Below are positions 16,358-24,844 of a DNA stretch of 25,118 bases, one piece after another. Numbering within the stretch: position 1 is the stretch's first letter; every line of letters starts with the position of its first letter. The notes under the pieces were generated by a model, which saw only the letters and a program-made list of their open reading frames with translations, was not told where the DNA came from and did not search any database. Both the position numbers and the translations under genes were made by a program. Source of the DNA: JBBDIM01 sp040880405 (GTDB lineage Bacteria; Planctomycetota; Planctomycetia; Pirellulales; Pirellulaceae); the NCBI GenBank assembly GCA_040880405.1, contig JBBDIM010000113.1:1-25118 (forward strand). The letters are read 5' to 3'.

Positions 16358-16774
16358 ATGAAACTGGTCAAAAAAAGAACGCGGCACGCCCCCGGCAACA
16401 ACATGACGCCGATGATCGATATTACGTTCTTGCTGCTAATCTTCTTCATCACGGTGACCCAGGTCTCCGAGACCAACCGTGAACAATTGCAACTACCGGA
16501 GCTCGCGGGCGAGAAAGATCAGCAGCGGAGCACGTTAACGGTCAACGTCAACCGTGAGGGGACAATGTTGGTCGGTGGCAACCAGATTGATATCGGCGAC
16601 TTGGCGTTCCTGGTCAGTGAGGAACTAGCCCAAGTCGCCGGCAACGCGGCCTTGGTGACCGTGGTGGTTCGGATCGACCAAACCAGCCCTTGCGGCCCGG
16701 TGAATCGAATTACCCAGCAATTAAGACGCAGCGGAATATCGCAGGTGCGGTTCGCGGTGCAGGTACCGCGGTGA
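16358..16774 (+). CDS. exbD: ExbD/TolR family motor subunit, first copy
   Basis: A 138-aa protein with a short basic N-terminus, one TM helix (~18-35) and a periplasmic domain. The TM contains MTPMIDITFLLLIFF; D21 corresponds to the essential proton-relay Asp of ExbD/TolR. The periplasmic part has the usual strand-helix order, including LTVNVNREGTMLVGG and a terminal VRFAVQVPR strand. AAGGGG lies 5 nt before the ATG. It pairs with ExbB as the stator/plug subunit. A second exbD follows beyond a palindromic insertion. Confidence 0.93.
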   Translation: MKLVKKRTRHAPGNNMTPMIDITFLLLIFFITVTQVSETNREQLQLPELAGEKDQQRSTLTVNVNREGTMLVGGNQIDIGDLAFLVSEELAQVAGNAALVTVVVRIDQTSPCGPVNRITQQLRRSGISQVRFAVQVPR

Positions 16775-16787
16775 GACAATGGAGACG

Positions 16788-16872
16788 GTGAAAAAGGGGT
16801 CAGGACTCTTTTTCATTAGGCATGTACCATTTGAGAACGGTTTGTGAAAAAGAGTCCTGACCCCTTTTTCAC
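16788..16872. mobile_element. REP/MITE palindrome between the two exbD genes
   Basis: A perfect 28-bp inverted repeat (left arm 16788-16815, right arm 16845-16872) around a 29-nt loop. The outer arm reads GTGAAAAAGGGGTCAGGACT on the left and is mirrored on the right. It differs in sequence from the GGGGATAAGTTC family. It sits 13 bp after the first exbD stop and 18 bp before the second exbD start, which has no recognisable Shine-Dalgarno. A transcript across it would form a very stable hairpin. Similar short palindromes in planctomycetes accompany Y1 transposases; none is encoded here. Confidence 0.85.
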
Positions 16873-16890
16873 CTCGCTATCACATTCATC

Positions 16891-17316
16891 ATGAAACTAT
16901 CCAGTCGAAAAACACGCCACAAAAAGCAGATCACGCTGGAGATGACCAGCATGATTGATGTCGTGTTTTTGTTGTTGATCTTTTTTATCGTCACCGCCAG
17001 CTTTACCCAAACCGAGCGTGACCTGGAGGCGGCGACGACCGCCAAGGAGTCGACCGCCCAGGCCAGTGAGACCGACCTGGAACCGGCGATTGTTGAGATC
17101 GTCCCGGGTGGTGGTGGGTTTGTGTACAAAATCGGCTCCAACGAACTCGCGACCGCCGACGAGCTGGAGGCGATCCTCCGCCGGTTTCCCAATCGCAATG
17201 ACGGCGCGTTTGTCAGGGCCCACGACTCGGCCCCCTATTTCATGGCTGCGGCGGCGATTCAGGCCGCCAAGTCGGCCGGTTTTCCCGTGGTAACGTATGA
17301 CCCTCCGAGTTCTTAA
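16891..17316 (+). CDS. exbD2: ExbD/TolR family motor subunit, second copy
   Basis: A 141-aa paralogue of the preceding exbD; both begin MKL and share a basic TRH segment. The TM (~19-36) has MTSMIDVVFLLLIFF with the proton-relay Asp at D23. The periplasmic domain differs: a Gly-rich turn in IVPGGGGFVYKIGS and a C-terminal helix-strand AAIQAAKSAGFPVVTYD. Two distinct ExbDs suggest a heterodimer inside the ExbB ring, or alternative partners. The start lies just after the palindrome and lacks a clear ribosome binding site. Its 3' end overlaps the next gene by 20 bp. Confidence 0.92.
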   Translation: MKLSSRKTRHKKQITLEMTSMIDVVFLLLIFFIVTASFTQTERDLEAATTAKESTAQASETDLEPAIVEIVPGGGGFVYKIGSNELATADELEAILRRFPNRNDGAFVRAHDSAPYFMAAAAIQAAKSAGFPVVTYDPPSS

Positions 17317-19957
17317 CGTGTTGGCCCCAAGAGCCTGGCCGCACCCGACCTTCGCACTGGTTGTGACGTGGGCGATGCTGGCCATGCCTGCCGTGCTGCG
17401 CGCTCAGGAGACTGCGAAGCCCCTTTCCGCCCAGGCCCGGGTAACCAACTACCGGCAGGTCGATAGCTATCTGCAACGGCTTGGCCTGACCGATCAGCGG
17501 ATCATCCTCGCGGAACGGGCCTTGGAGGCCGGCGTACCGACGGGCGATCGGAAGGAATTGGTCGAGACGGTCGCGGATTTGTACGCCGCTCGGTTGTTGG
17601 CAATTGCGGAGGATTCGGCCGAGTCGCGGAGGTTGCTGGTGAAGGTCGGCGAGTTGCTGCGAAACTACCCGGAGGCCGATACCCCCGCCATTCGCGTGCT
17701 GCTGCTGCAAGCGGATTACAACCGGGCCGAGGCGGCCGCGACGCGGTGGATTAACGACCCCGACCAAACCGAATCGCGGGATGCGGCGCGGAAGATTTTG
17801 GAGCGAATCGCCCCGGAGTTGGTGCTGCGTCAGGGTGAACTGCTGAAGCAGGTGGATGAGAAATATGAGGTGCTCGACCGGATGCCGCGGGGGTCGCAGC
17901 GAGATGCGCGAGAGCAAGAGGCGAAGCAGCTTGAAAGCGTTTCCGGCCGCGCCGCCTTCTTCGGTGCGTGGGCCAATTACTATCTGGTGGTGGTGAAGGA
18001 AACGACCGGTAGTTCGTCGCTCACGCAAGAGGCGATCCGGCTCTTCCAGGATCTGCTGAGTATCAACCCAGAGAATCTCGCGGACATCGAGCCGGAAACC
18101 TTGGGGCTCGAGCAGGAATGGCGGGCGAGGGCCTTGATTGGCTTGGGGCTGGCCGAGGTGATGGAAGGGAACACGGCCCGCGCTCAGCAATACTTCCAAT
18201 GGCTGAGGACCGGCGGAACCAGCCACGAGCTGGCCGATCAGGCGGACTACTGGTTTGTCCGTGGCTTGCTGAGCGCCGGCAAGTGGCAGGTCGCCTTGGA
18301 GTACTGTCGCAAACTGCCCGCCGCTTTCCAAACCCCTTCAACGCCCGGCAAGACGAGCCTGGCGGTGATGCTGGCCGATAGCGGCCTGCGAGGCGGCGGC
18401 AACAACGATGCGGTCCGGCAGGAACTGGGGACCCTCGGCCTGACCGCGCTCGCCAAGCTGGGGCATCACGCGGCGGCCATCAAGCTGATGGAAAAGTACG
18501 ATGTCCCCCTGGGAGCCAATCCCGACTTCTACGGCCTGTGGCTCTACGGTCAGCGGCAGTTTGCCGCGGCGGAGAAGTCGCAGGAGGACGAAGATTACCA
18601 GCAAGCGCGGCAGTGGCTGACCAAGGCGATCGACCATCCGGAGGCAGACGCCGACCCCGCTTCGCTGGGCGAATGCCGTTACACTTTGGCTTGGTGCCTC
18701 TATCGGCTCAAACAATACGCCGAGGCGGGCAACCTGTTCCGCGACGCGTCGCTGGGGCTCAAAGCGATCAACCCGAACAAAGGGGCCGAGGCGGCCTGGA
18801 TGAGCTTTGTCGCCTACCAGAGCCTCGCCACCGACGAGCCCCGTTATGCCCTCTCGGCGATCGACGTGCTGGAACAACTCAAGCGCGATTACCCCGACCA
18901 CAACTACGCCAAACGCGCCGACTTCTTCATTGCCAAACTCCAGCAGTCTCGCGGTTCGCTGACCGCCTCGATCCGGCAACTGCAAAGCGTTTCGGCCGAC
19001 GATCCGAGCTACTTCACCGCCCAGTACGATCTGTGCGTGCTGCTGCGGCAACAGGTTGACCGGGCCCAGTCGGACGCCGAAAAGAAGAGCTACGCCCAGC
19101 AGGTCCGCGAAGTGGCGGACAAGCTGCAAGGCCTCATCGCCCAGGCAGGCGGGAAGGCCCGGCTGAACCAAGTGGCGCAGGCCACTCGGGGACAGTTGCT
19201 AGTGGCGGAACTGGCCCGGCTGGGTCACCTGGACGAGGCCCTTCGCGATCGCTACCTCAGCCAGGCTGGTTCCTTGGTCGCGCGGCTGGAAGATACCGAG
19301 CCGACGGTGGCCCAATTCCACTACGAGTCGCTCCGGCAGGCCAGAGATCAAGGCAATCAAGGGAAGCTGACGGGTCACGTCGATTGGCTGCTCAAGCATG
19401 GGCGAGGGACCAACTACGAGACCACGGCCCTGATCATCAAGGCGATGGAGATCGACCAGCGAACCGCCGCCAATCCCCCTTCCGACGACCAAGTGTGGCA
19501 GCAAGGGTACGATGTCTACAGTCGGCTGGCCGAGCGGTTGAATTTTTCCGCCAAAACGGTCGCCAGCAGCAACAACACCAAAGTGGCCGGTTCCAAGGCG
19601 GCCTATTTCGCCGAACAGACCGGCCGACCGGACGAGGCGGCCCGACTGCTCCGCGTGTTGGTCGAGGCGTTCCCCAACGAGACCGAATACCTCCGCCGCA
19701 CCGGGAAGGTGGAGTTTGAATCGAACAACTTCACCGCCGCATTGCCCCACTTTCGGAAGCTGCTGTTGGGGGTTCCACGGGACTCGGAGGCATGGTTTGA
19801 GGCGAAGTACTACCAGTTAGCCTCGCTGCGGCAAACCGACCCCCCGCAGGCGAAAAAAGTCCTTTCTCAGTTCCAACTGCTCCATTCCGATTGGGGTAAC
19901 CCCGTGTGGCGGGATAGAATAAAGGAAGTCGCCGCGGAAATCTCGGACGGTAAGTAG
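17297..19957 (+). CDS. Large secreted TPR protein of the ExbBD operon
   Basis: An 886-aa protein with a signal peptide (cleavage predicted near LRA-Q37) and otherwise almost all helical. TPR-like helix pairs with small/aromatic signatures run along the chain, for example ~225-300 (LGLAEVMEGNTARAQQYFQWL), ~420-480 (CRYTLAWCLYRLKQYAEAGN) and near the C-terminus (KVEFESNNFTAALPHFRKLL). No enzymatic motif or second TM is seen. It begins inside exbD2 (20-bp overlap), so it is almost certainly part of the same machine. A periplasmic scaffold that binds the VWA or ExbD periplasmic domains is a reasonable inference. Confidence 0.8.
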   Translation: MTLRVLNVLAPRAWPHPTFALVVTWAMLAMPAVLRAQETAKPLSAQARVTNYRQVDSYLQRLGLTDQRIILAERALEAGVPTGDRKELVETVADLYAARLLAIAEDSAESRRLLVKVGELLRNYPEADTPAIRVLLLQADYNRAEAAATRWINDPDQTESRDAARKILERIAPELVLRQGELLKQVDEKYEVLDRMPRGSQRDAREQEAKQLESVSGRAAFFGAWANYYLVVVKETTGSSSLTQEAIRLFQDLLSINPENLADIEPETLGLEQEWRARALIGLGLAEVMEGNTARAQQYFQWLRTGGTSHELADQADYWFVRGLLSAGKWQVALEYCRKLPAAFQTPSTPGKTSLAVMLADSGLRGGGNNDAVRQELGTLGLTALAKLGHHAAAIKLMEKYDVPLGANPDFYGLWLYGQRQFAAAEKSQEDEDYQQARQWLTKAIDHPEADADPASLGECRYTLAWCLYRLKQYAEAGNLFRDASLGLKAINPNKGAEAAWMSFVAYQSLATDEPRYALSAIDVLEQLKRDYPDHNYAKRADFFIAKLQQSRGSLTASIRQLQSVSADDPSYFTAQYDLCVLLRQQVDRAQSDAEKKSYAQQVREVADKLQGLIAQAGGKARLNQVAQATRGQLLVAELARLGHLDEALRDRYLSQAGSLVARLEDTEPTVAQFHYESLRQARDQGNQGKLTGHVDWLLKHGRGTNYETTALIIKAMEIDQRTAANPPSDDQVWQQGYDVYSRLAERLNFSAKTVASSNNTKVAGSKAAYFAEQTGRPDEAARLLRVLVEAFPNETEYLRRTGKVEFESNNFTAALPHFRKLLLGVPRDSEAWFEAKYYQLASLRQTDPPQAKKVLSQFQLLHSDWGNPVWRDRIKEVAAEISDGK

Positions 19958-19965
19958 TCTGAGCG

Positions 19966-22900
19966 GTGGCCGGACGTTTTGATTGTGAGTTCACCTCCGA
20001 AGCCCCTTGGGCGACCCCACCGCACCGCATGGCCAGCGACTTTCATTCCGATGCCCGCACACGGCAAGAGCGGATCGTGGAGTTCATGGTCCGCGCGCAG
20101 GGCTATCTGGCCGCCTATGGCATGGGAGATGGTCGACACCGGGAACGGCTGGCGATGCTGGCCAATCAAATGGGGCTCACCCCGGCGGAGTTCGACCAGG
20201 CGGCTGCGTTACTGTTGAACCCCACCTCATCCTTCGAAGACGAAGAGGACCTGGTTCCCGCAGAACCGGTTGTCGATAACTGGTCCGCGCGATCCCGGAT
20301 CGAGAAGCTGGTGCCGGTGGCCGACTTGGCCCGGTTCGCCCAGCAGGCGCGGCTGGTGATGGCTCACCGGAGCCAGTGGGATCAAACCTTGATGGTCACG
20401 CTCCACTCCTTGGCGGACGATCATCTGATCCCGCACGAGGTCCGGCCGGAGTTGTTCCAGCTCCTGCGCGATCCGACTTACGAGCCCCCGGCAGAAGTGG
20501 GGCCTCCCGCGGCAAAGTCAGTCGCTTCGCCGGAGGCCCCAGGTGATGTAGCGATTGATGCCGAGGTGGTGGAGGACGACCCGGCACCGCCCCCGAAGCG
20601 AAAGAAATCGCGCCGCTCGAAACGCCCCATTCCCCGCTGGGCGGGCGATCCCAGCGAGCCGGTCGCTCCACCGGTCGAACGCGATTTTTTGGCCGACATG
20701 GCCGCCTCGGCGGAACAAGTCACCGGCGGCACCTCCGAGTCATCCGGTTCCGGTTCTCCCGAGATCCGGCCAGACCCCCGCAAACCGCGCCGCGCGCCAC
20801 AGGAAGTCTACCGAGAGTACCTGGCCAAAGCCTTGGCCGAAATCAAATCAGGCCGAGTCAATCCACGCCGCGAGCGCCGCCTGATCGCCGAAGGGACCGA
20901 CAAGCTGGGGCTGGCCGCCGTGCTCGCGGAACAACTGCTGCACGAAGCGGTCGAGGCCGCCGGGCTCGTGCTCGTCTCTAGCCGCGATCAGTGGCAGGAG
21001 GATCCCGGTCGCCGACAGAAAATCACGCGATTCCAAGAGCGCGCCGCCGAGATCATCGCGCGGCAAGGGGGCGTTACGTCGATCGCGCGGACAATGATCG
21101 CCGAGGTCGCCGACGAGCTGAAGCTCGACCAAGCGCAACGGGACGAGGCCCTCGCCCAAATCCAGCGTCAGGCGGACGACCACCGCGAGGAGGTCCAGCT
21201 CCGGCAGCGGACCGAGTCGTTCCGTGAGTTCGTCCGTGAAAAACTGCAAGCGGTCGAGCAAGGGATTGTCCTCGCGAAACTGGCCAAGCAACTAACGCGG
21301 CTGGGGAGCGACTTGCACGGTCTGGAGGAAGACGCCGCCCGCCGCGTCCTCCGCGAGGAGGCGACCGCAGCGGGATTAATGCTCGTCTCAGAGGATCAGG
21401 CCAAAGACCATTTAACCGATCACGTCGACGACATCCTGGAAGAGGAGGGGTTCCTTTCGACCGAGGCAAGGCAAAGGGTCATCGCCGAGGGACGCCAATG
21501 GGGTTTGCCGTCGGCCGCCATCTTGCAGTTGATGGAGGACCGCACGGAAAAGCTTGGCCAGCGGCAGGCGGTCGGCCGCCGCCGGACGAACCTCGTGGTC
21601 GCCGCGCTTTTCCTCGTGGGGTTTAGCGCGATTGGGTTTGTTGCCTATCGAGAGCTCACCAAGCCCACCCCGGAGCCGACCGATTTTGCCGCCGTCATCG
21701 AGCCTTCCCAGTCCTCGGAGGATGACCCCGGTCGCTGGCAACGTCAACCTTGGTGGGGTGAGCCGCTGACCCTCGATTTAATCGACCTGCGGCAACAAGA
21801 CCCGCGGCTCACTACCGCGATGGACCGGATCGGTTCGGACAAGCCGGCGACTAGGGCTCGCGGTTATCGTGAGCTGGTCCCGCCACTAGTCAAAGCGATC
21901 GGAACCAGCGGTTCGGAACATTCCAAACTGGTTCGCCGCCGCGTTCTGCAAGGCCTGTACCTGCGAGAACCGGACGACGAAGCGGCCGCCGCCTTGGCCG
22001 ATGCGATGATCGACCCGCTTCCGGAAGACCGCGACAAACCGACCAAGCCGAGCCAGTTCCGCGAGCAGTTCGAACGCGTCTTGCTGGCCACCTGGTTGAT
22101 GACGGCCGATGGACTCGATGCGGCCCAAGCTGAGGCAACACCGTTAAACGCGGCCCGGCTCGACTCGGTCCGCCTTCCGCTAGAGCGGAAACTAGGGGTC
22201 GTCTTTTCGGCCGGCACCGGAGCGGCGGGCTCCGCGATGGGAGCCACCGCGGTGGGTGAGTTCGCCAGAATCCAGTATCGCCACCTCCGCGAGTTGGCCA
22301 CGCGGGATGGAGACCAGGCGGCTCGGATGCACTTAGCGCTTGCCGACGCCGCCAGCGAGTACGTCACCCAGGAGATTCTCATTCCGCTCGATGCCAACTT
22401 GGTGGCGGAAGTATTGCCGCGGCTGACGCGCGATTTCGCCTTTTACCGTCCCCTGGTCGAGCGGACCATCAACACCAACCAGCCCGCCTACCTGTTGCCG
22501 CTGGTCGACATGTACGAGCGCGGCGAAGGGGCCAGCGCCGACATCCGGAAGGAGCTGGCCGTGCTGTTCTCTGTGAAGACCGGCGTTACGATCGACGGCA
22601 TGTCGGCCGAAGAGGGTGGCCGGGCCATCCGCCGTGGGCTCGGGCTGCACTCCGCCGCCTTCGATCAGGACAGCCGCCAGCGGATTTACCTGGCCAGGTC
22701 GAGCTCGATTGAGCTGAAACCAGCCAAGCCCCTTCAGCCACAAGAGGCACTCGCCGACACGCTTTCCTTGGCCCACTTGGCGACCATGGGCCAAGCCGCG
22801 GCTGTCGGTGGCTCTGGCCAAAGGGCGTTCCAGAAACTGGCCGACGAGGATCCCCCTACCCTTTCCAGTACGCCGGAGGAACCGGAATCCGAGGCAAAAC

Positions 22901-23790
22901 CTTCCACGCCGCGGCGCGATCCGCTGGGTGGCCAACTGCGGGATTTCGTTCGGACGCTGCCCAAGATGAGCGACGCGCGGCAACGGTTCTCGAACTTCGA
23001 GACGATCAGCCGGATGGTCTCGGACGTGGAGGATATCGACGACCAGACAGCCGATCGGTTGGTTGAGTACCTGACGATGCCCAAAGCTCGGGATGAGCAG
23101 ACGGCGATTCTCGTGAACCTCAATTCGTTCGCCCACTGGCCCGCCTTGAAACTGGCTTTGGCCGACGAGGTAGAAACCGTCCGGCGGTCGCGCGAAGACC
23201 TGCTGGAGTTGGTCTCCGCCTTGGTCGATGGGCCGGTCAACCTCTCGCAGCGGGGCGAGTGGCGGACCGAGCTCCGCGGCATTCTCTTGAGCGCCACCCT
23301 AGCACAGTTGCCGAGGCTGGAAGTGAAGCAGACGGTGTTCTCCCCTGCCCTGCTGGACAACGCGGCGAACCAACTGGCCGAGCTGTACCGACAGCGCGGC
23401 GCGTTGGTCGGCCTCACCGATAGCGGCAACCCCAGCGAAGATGGCCCCGCCGTGTGCCTCGGCCGATTGATCGACCAAGAGTTGGCCCAGCTCCGCGGCC
23501 AGCAACTCTCCGAAACCTTAAGCCAGCAGGTCAACGAAGCACGGCATCTGCGGGTTGCCCTGTCCGCCTTGGGCGAGAACGAAATTGCCGAGACGGTCGC
23601 CTTGCAGCGGGTTTGGCTCCGGCTGTTGGCGATCGGCATCGAAGCCAAGCACCCCAGCAAACAGCCTGATCTGGAGGAACTGCTGGCCAAACTGGACGCG
23701 GAGGACCAGGCCTCCGGCGACATCTTCACCCAGCTCCGCGTCGGTGAAGCGGCCTTGGTCAAACTGTGGGAATTGGCGGTGAAGACATGA
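19966..23790 (+). CDS. Giant one-TM protein with repeated cytoplasmic helical units
   Basis: 1274 aa from the GTG at 19966, or 1253 from the ATG at 20029; neither has a good Shine-Dalgarno. Residues 1-540 are predicted cytoplasmic, with about five related helical units (~35-83, 281-335, 356-401, 419-471, 483-523) that share a pattern of an E/R-rich helix, a Gly/Leu turn (such as ANQMGLTPAEF, TDKLGLAAVLA, GRQWGLPSAAI) and a second helix. A basic/Pro linker (~175-280) splits the first from the rest. One TM at ~541-562 follows GRRR, so the C-terminal ~710 residues are periplasmic and mostly helical. I recognise no named family. Its place in the operon suggests a link between a cytoplasmic partner and the periplasmic TPR proteins. 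Confidence 0.75.
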   Translation: MAGRFDCEFTSEAPWATPPHRMASDFHSDARTRQERIVEFMVRAQGYLAAYGMGDGRHRERLAMLANQMGLTPAEFDQAAALLLNPTSSFEDEEDLVPAEPVVDNWSARSRIEKLVPVADLARFAQQARLVMAHRSQWDQTLMVTLHSLADDHLIPHEVRPELFQLLRDPTYEPPAEVGPPAAKSVASPEAPGDVAIDAEVVEDDPAPPPKRKKSRRSKRPIPRWAGDPSEPVAPPVERDFLADMAASAEQVTGGTSESSGSGSPEIRPDPRKPRRAPQEVYREYLAKALAEIKSGRVNPRRERRLIAEGTDKLGLAAVLAEQLLHEAVEAAGLVLVSSRDQWQEDPGRRQKITRFQERAAEIIARQGGVTSIARTMIAEVADELKLDQAQRDEALAQIQRQADDHREEVQLRQRTESFREFVREKLQAVEQGIVLAKLAKQLTRLGSDLHGLEEDAARRVLREEATAAGLMLVSEDQAKDHLTDHVDDILEEEGFLSTEARQRVIAEGRQWGLPSAAILQLMEDRTEKLGQRQAVGRRRTNLVVAALFLVGFSAIGFVAYRELTKPTPEPTDFAAVIEPSQSSEDDPGRWQRQPWWGEPLTLDLIDLRQQDPRLTTAMDRIGSDKPATRARGYRELVPPLVKAIGTSGSEHSKLVRRRVLQGLYLREPDDEAAAALADAMIDPLPEDRDKPTKPSQFREQFERVLLATWLMTADGLDAAQAEATPLNAARLDSVRLPLERKLGVVFSAGTGAAGSAMGATAVGEFARIQYRHLRELATRDGDQAARMHLALADAASEYVTQEILIPLDANLVAEVLPRLTRDFAFYRPLVERTINTNQPAYLLPLVDMYERGEGASADIRKELAVLFSVKTGVTIDGMSAEEGGRAIRRGLGLHSAAFDQDSRQRIYLARSSSIELKPAKPLQPQEALADTLSLAHLATMGQAAAVGGSGQRAFQKLADEDPPTLSSTPEEPESEAKPSTPRRDPLGGQLRDFVRTLPKMSDARQRFSNFETISRMVSDVEDIDDQTADRLVEYLTMPKARDEQTAILVNLNSFAHWPALKLALADEVETVRRSREDLLELVSALVDGPVNLSQRGEWRTELRGILLSATLAQLPRLEVKQTVFSPALLDNAANQLAELYRQRGALVGLTDSGNPSEDGPAVCLGRLIDQELAQLRGQQLSETLSQQVNEARHLRVALSALGENEIAETVALQRVWLRLLAIGIEAKHPSKQPDLEELLAKLDAEDQASGDIFTQLRVGEAALVKLWELAVKT

Positions 23791-24758
23791 GTCACGCGGC
23801 ACGCTTTCAATACGCTCCGGCCTGTTTCATGGTGGTGCTGATCTGGCTTCTCAGCGCGAGTCCCCTCCAGGCCGTGGTGGTCCTGATTAAGGGAGAGGAC
23901 CAGCCGAAGGTTGGGTTCCTAGTCGAGCAAACCGACACCCTGCTGGTGATGCAAGTCCAACAGGGGGACGGAACCTTCCAGCGCGAAACCTTCCCGGCCG
24001 ATCAGGTCGACGCCGTGGTCCAATCGCTTTCGGCTGAGCGACTAGAGGGCCTTTCGCCGGACCAGCCGTCCGCCTATCGCGAATACGCCGAGGAACTGGC
24101 CGACAAACGCCGCGACCCCGAAGCGGCCGAAGCGGCGCTGCGATTGTACGCGATCGCGGCCCACTTGGATCCCGCCGGTCAAGGCCGCGGCAGCCTCCTG
24201 GGGATGACCCGCTTGGTAGACGACCCCGAAAAAATTCAGCGCTTGCGAGCAATGGCCTACCTGGCCGATCCGCGGCACGATCCGGCGCTGCTGCAAAAGC
24301 CCCCGGCCCAAGCCGCCGCTCCGGAGGAAGACGCCGAGCAAGACACGCTCCGGGACGACCTGCTGCTGACCCTGCGGAACCTTCGCCGTGGCAACAAGAA
24401 GGAAGCGAAACAGACGCTCGACCGCCCCGAAATCCGCGCGGCCTGGCCCACTCGGGTCCCGCAAATCAGCTTGGCCGATAGTCTCGACCTGGCCGACGGG
24501 ACCTGCCCCGGGTGTCAAACCGGCCCCGCGCCACCCTACCTAAAGCCAAAGCTCATCGCGGCGGAACTTTCGCTGTTACCCGTGGCCAATCGGCCAAAGT
24601 CCCCGCGCACCGCCACTTCGACTTCACGATCCTGGAGCGAGCTCGCCGACAGCCAACACCACAAACCACTAGCCACCCTCAACCTAGAACACTTAACCGG
24701 CCACGACCCCGCCCAGTCCATCTACCGCAACGGCCAATGGAAAACCCCCGGCGAGTAA
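23787..24758 (+). CDS. Secreted protein with CPGC motif, last gene of the operon
   Basis: 323 aa from the ATG at 23787, which overlaps the upstream stop as ATGA; an in-frame GTG at 23766 is less likely. A signal peptide (~1-29, ending LQA) precedes a short beta-rich module (VVVLIKGEDQPKVGFLVEQ to about residue 78), then helical repeats (~95-215). This plan resembles the 371-aa protein at 14359. C240-P-G-C243 near the C-terminal third could be a redox or metal-binding pair; no thioredoxin fold is evident around it. Likely a periplasmic accessory of the ExbBD machine. A palindromic repeat starts 12 bp after the stop. Confidence 0.75.
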   Translation: MSHAARFQYAPACFMVVLIWLLSASPLQAVVVLIKGEDQPKVGFLVEQTDTLLVMQVQQGDGTFQRETFPADQVDAVVQSLSAERLEGLSPDQPSAYREYAEELADKRRDPEAAEAALRLYAIAAHLDPAGQGRGSLLGMTRLVDDPEKIQRLRAMAYLADPRHDPALLQKPPAQAAAPEEDAEQDTLRDDLLLTLRNLRRGNKKEAKQTLDRPEIRAAWPTRVPQISLADSLDLADGTCPGCQTGPAPPYLKPKLIAAELSLLPVANRPKSPRTATSTSRSWSELADSQHHKPLATLNLEHLTGHDPAQSIYRNGQWKTPGE

Positions 24759-24770
24759 ACGGGGCCATTA

Positions 24771-24844
24771 GGGGATAAGTTCAATTACAAAGAGTCGGAG
24801 GCAAAGAAGTGCCAGCCGCGGCACCTGTAATTGAACTTATCCCC
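24771..24844 (+). repeat. 74-bp palindromic repeat, copy 3
   Basis: GGGGATAAGTTCAATTAC (24771-24788) and its perfect 18-bp complement (24827-24844) enclose a core with an inner GTGCC/GGCAC stem. It is the least decayed of the three copies and lies right behind the last operon gene, where the hairpin could also mark the 3' end of the transcript. Weak similarity to copy 1 extends to about 24905. Confidence 0.85.

Noticed and set aside
17240..18331. 363-codon open frame on -
   Set aside because: Antisense to exbD2 and the TPR gene, with no motif; the plus genes have clear family signatures.
22734..23810. 358-codon Ser/Arg-rich open frame on -
   Set aside because: Antisense shadow of the 1274-aa gene; composition is typical of a reverse reading of GC-rich coding DNA.
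13..24844. Whole window as one element flanked by direct palindromic repeats
   Set aside because: The repeats look like a dispersed REP-type family with an additional inverted copy, and the interior holds housekeeping genes (hemDE, tRNA); no integrase or transposase is present.
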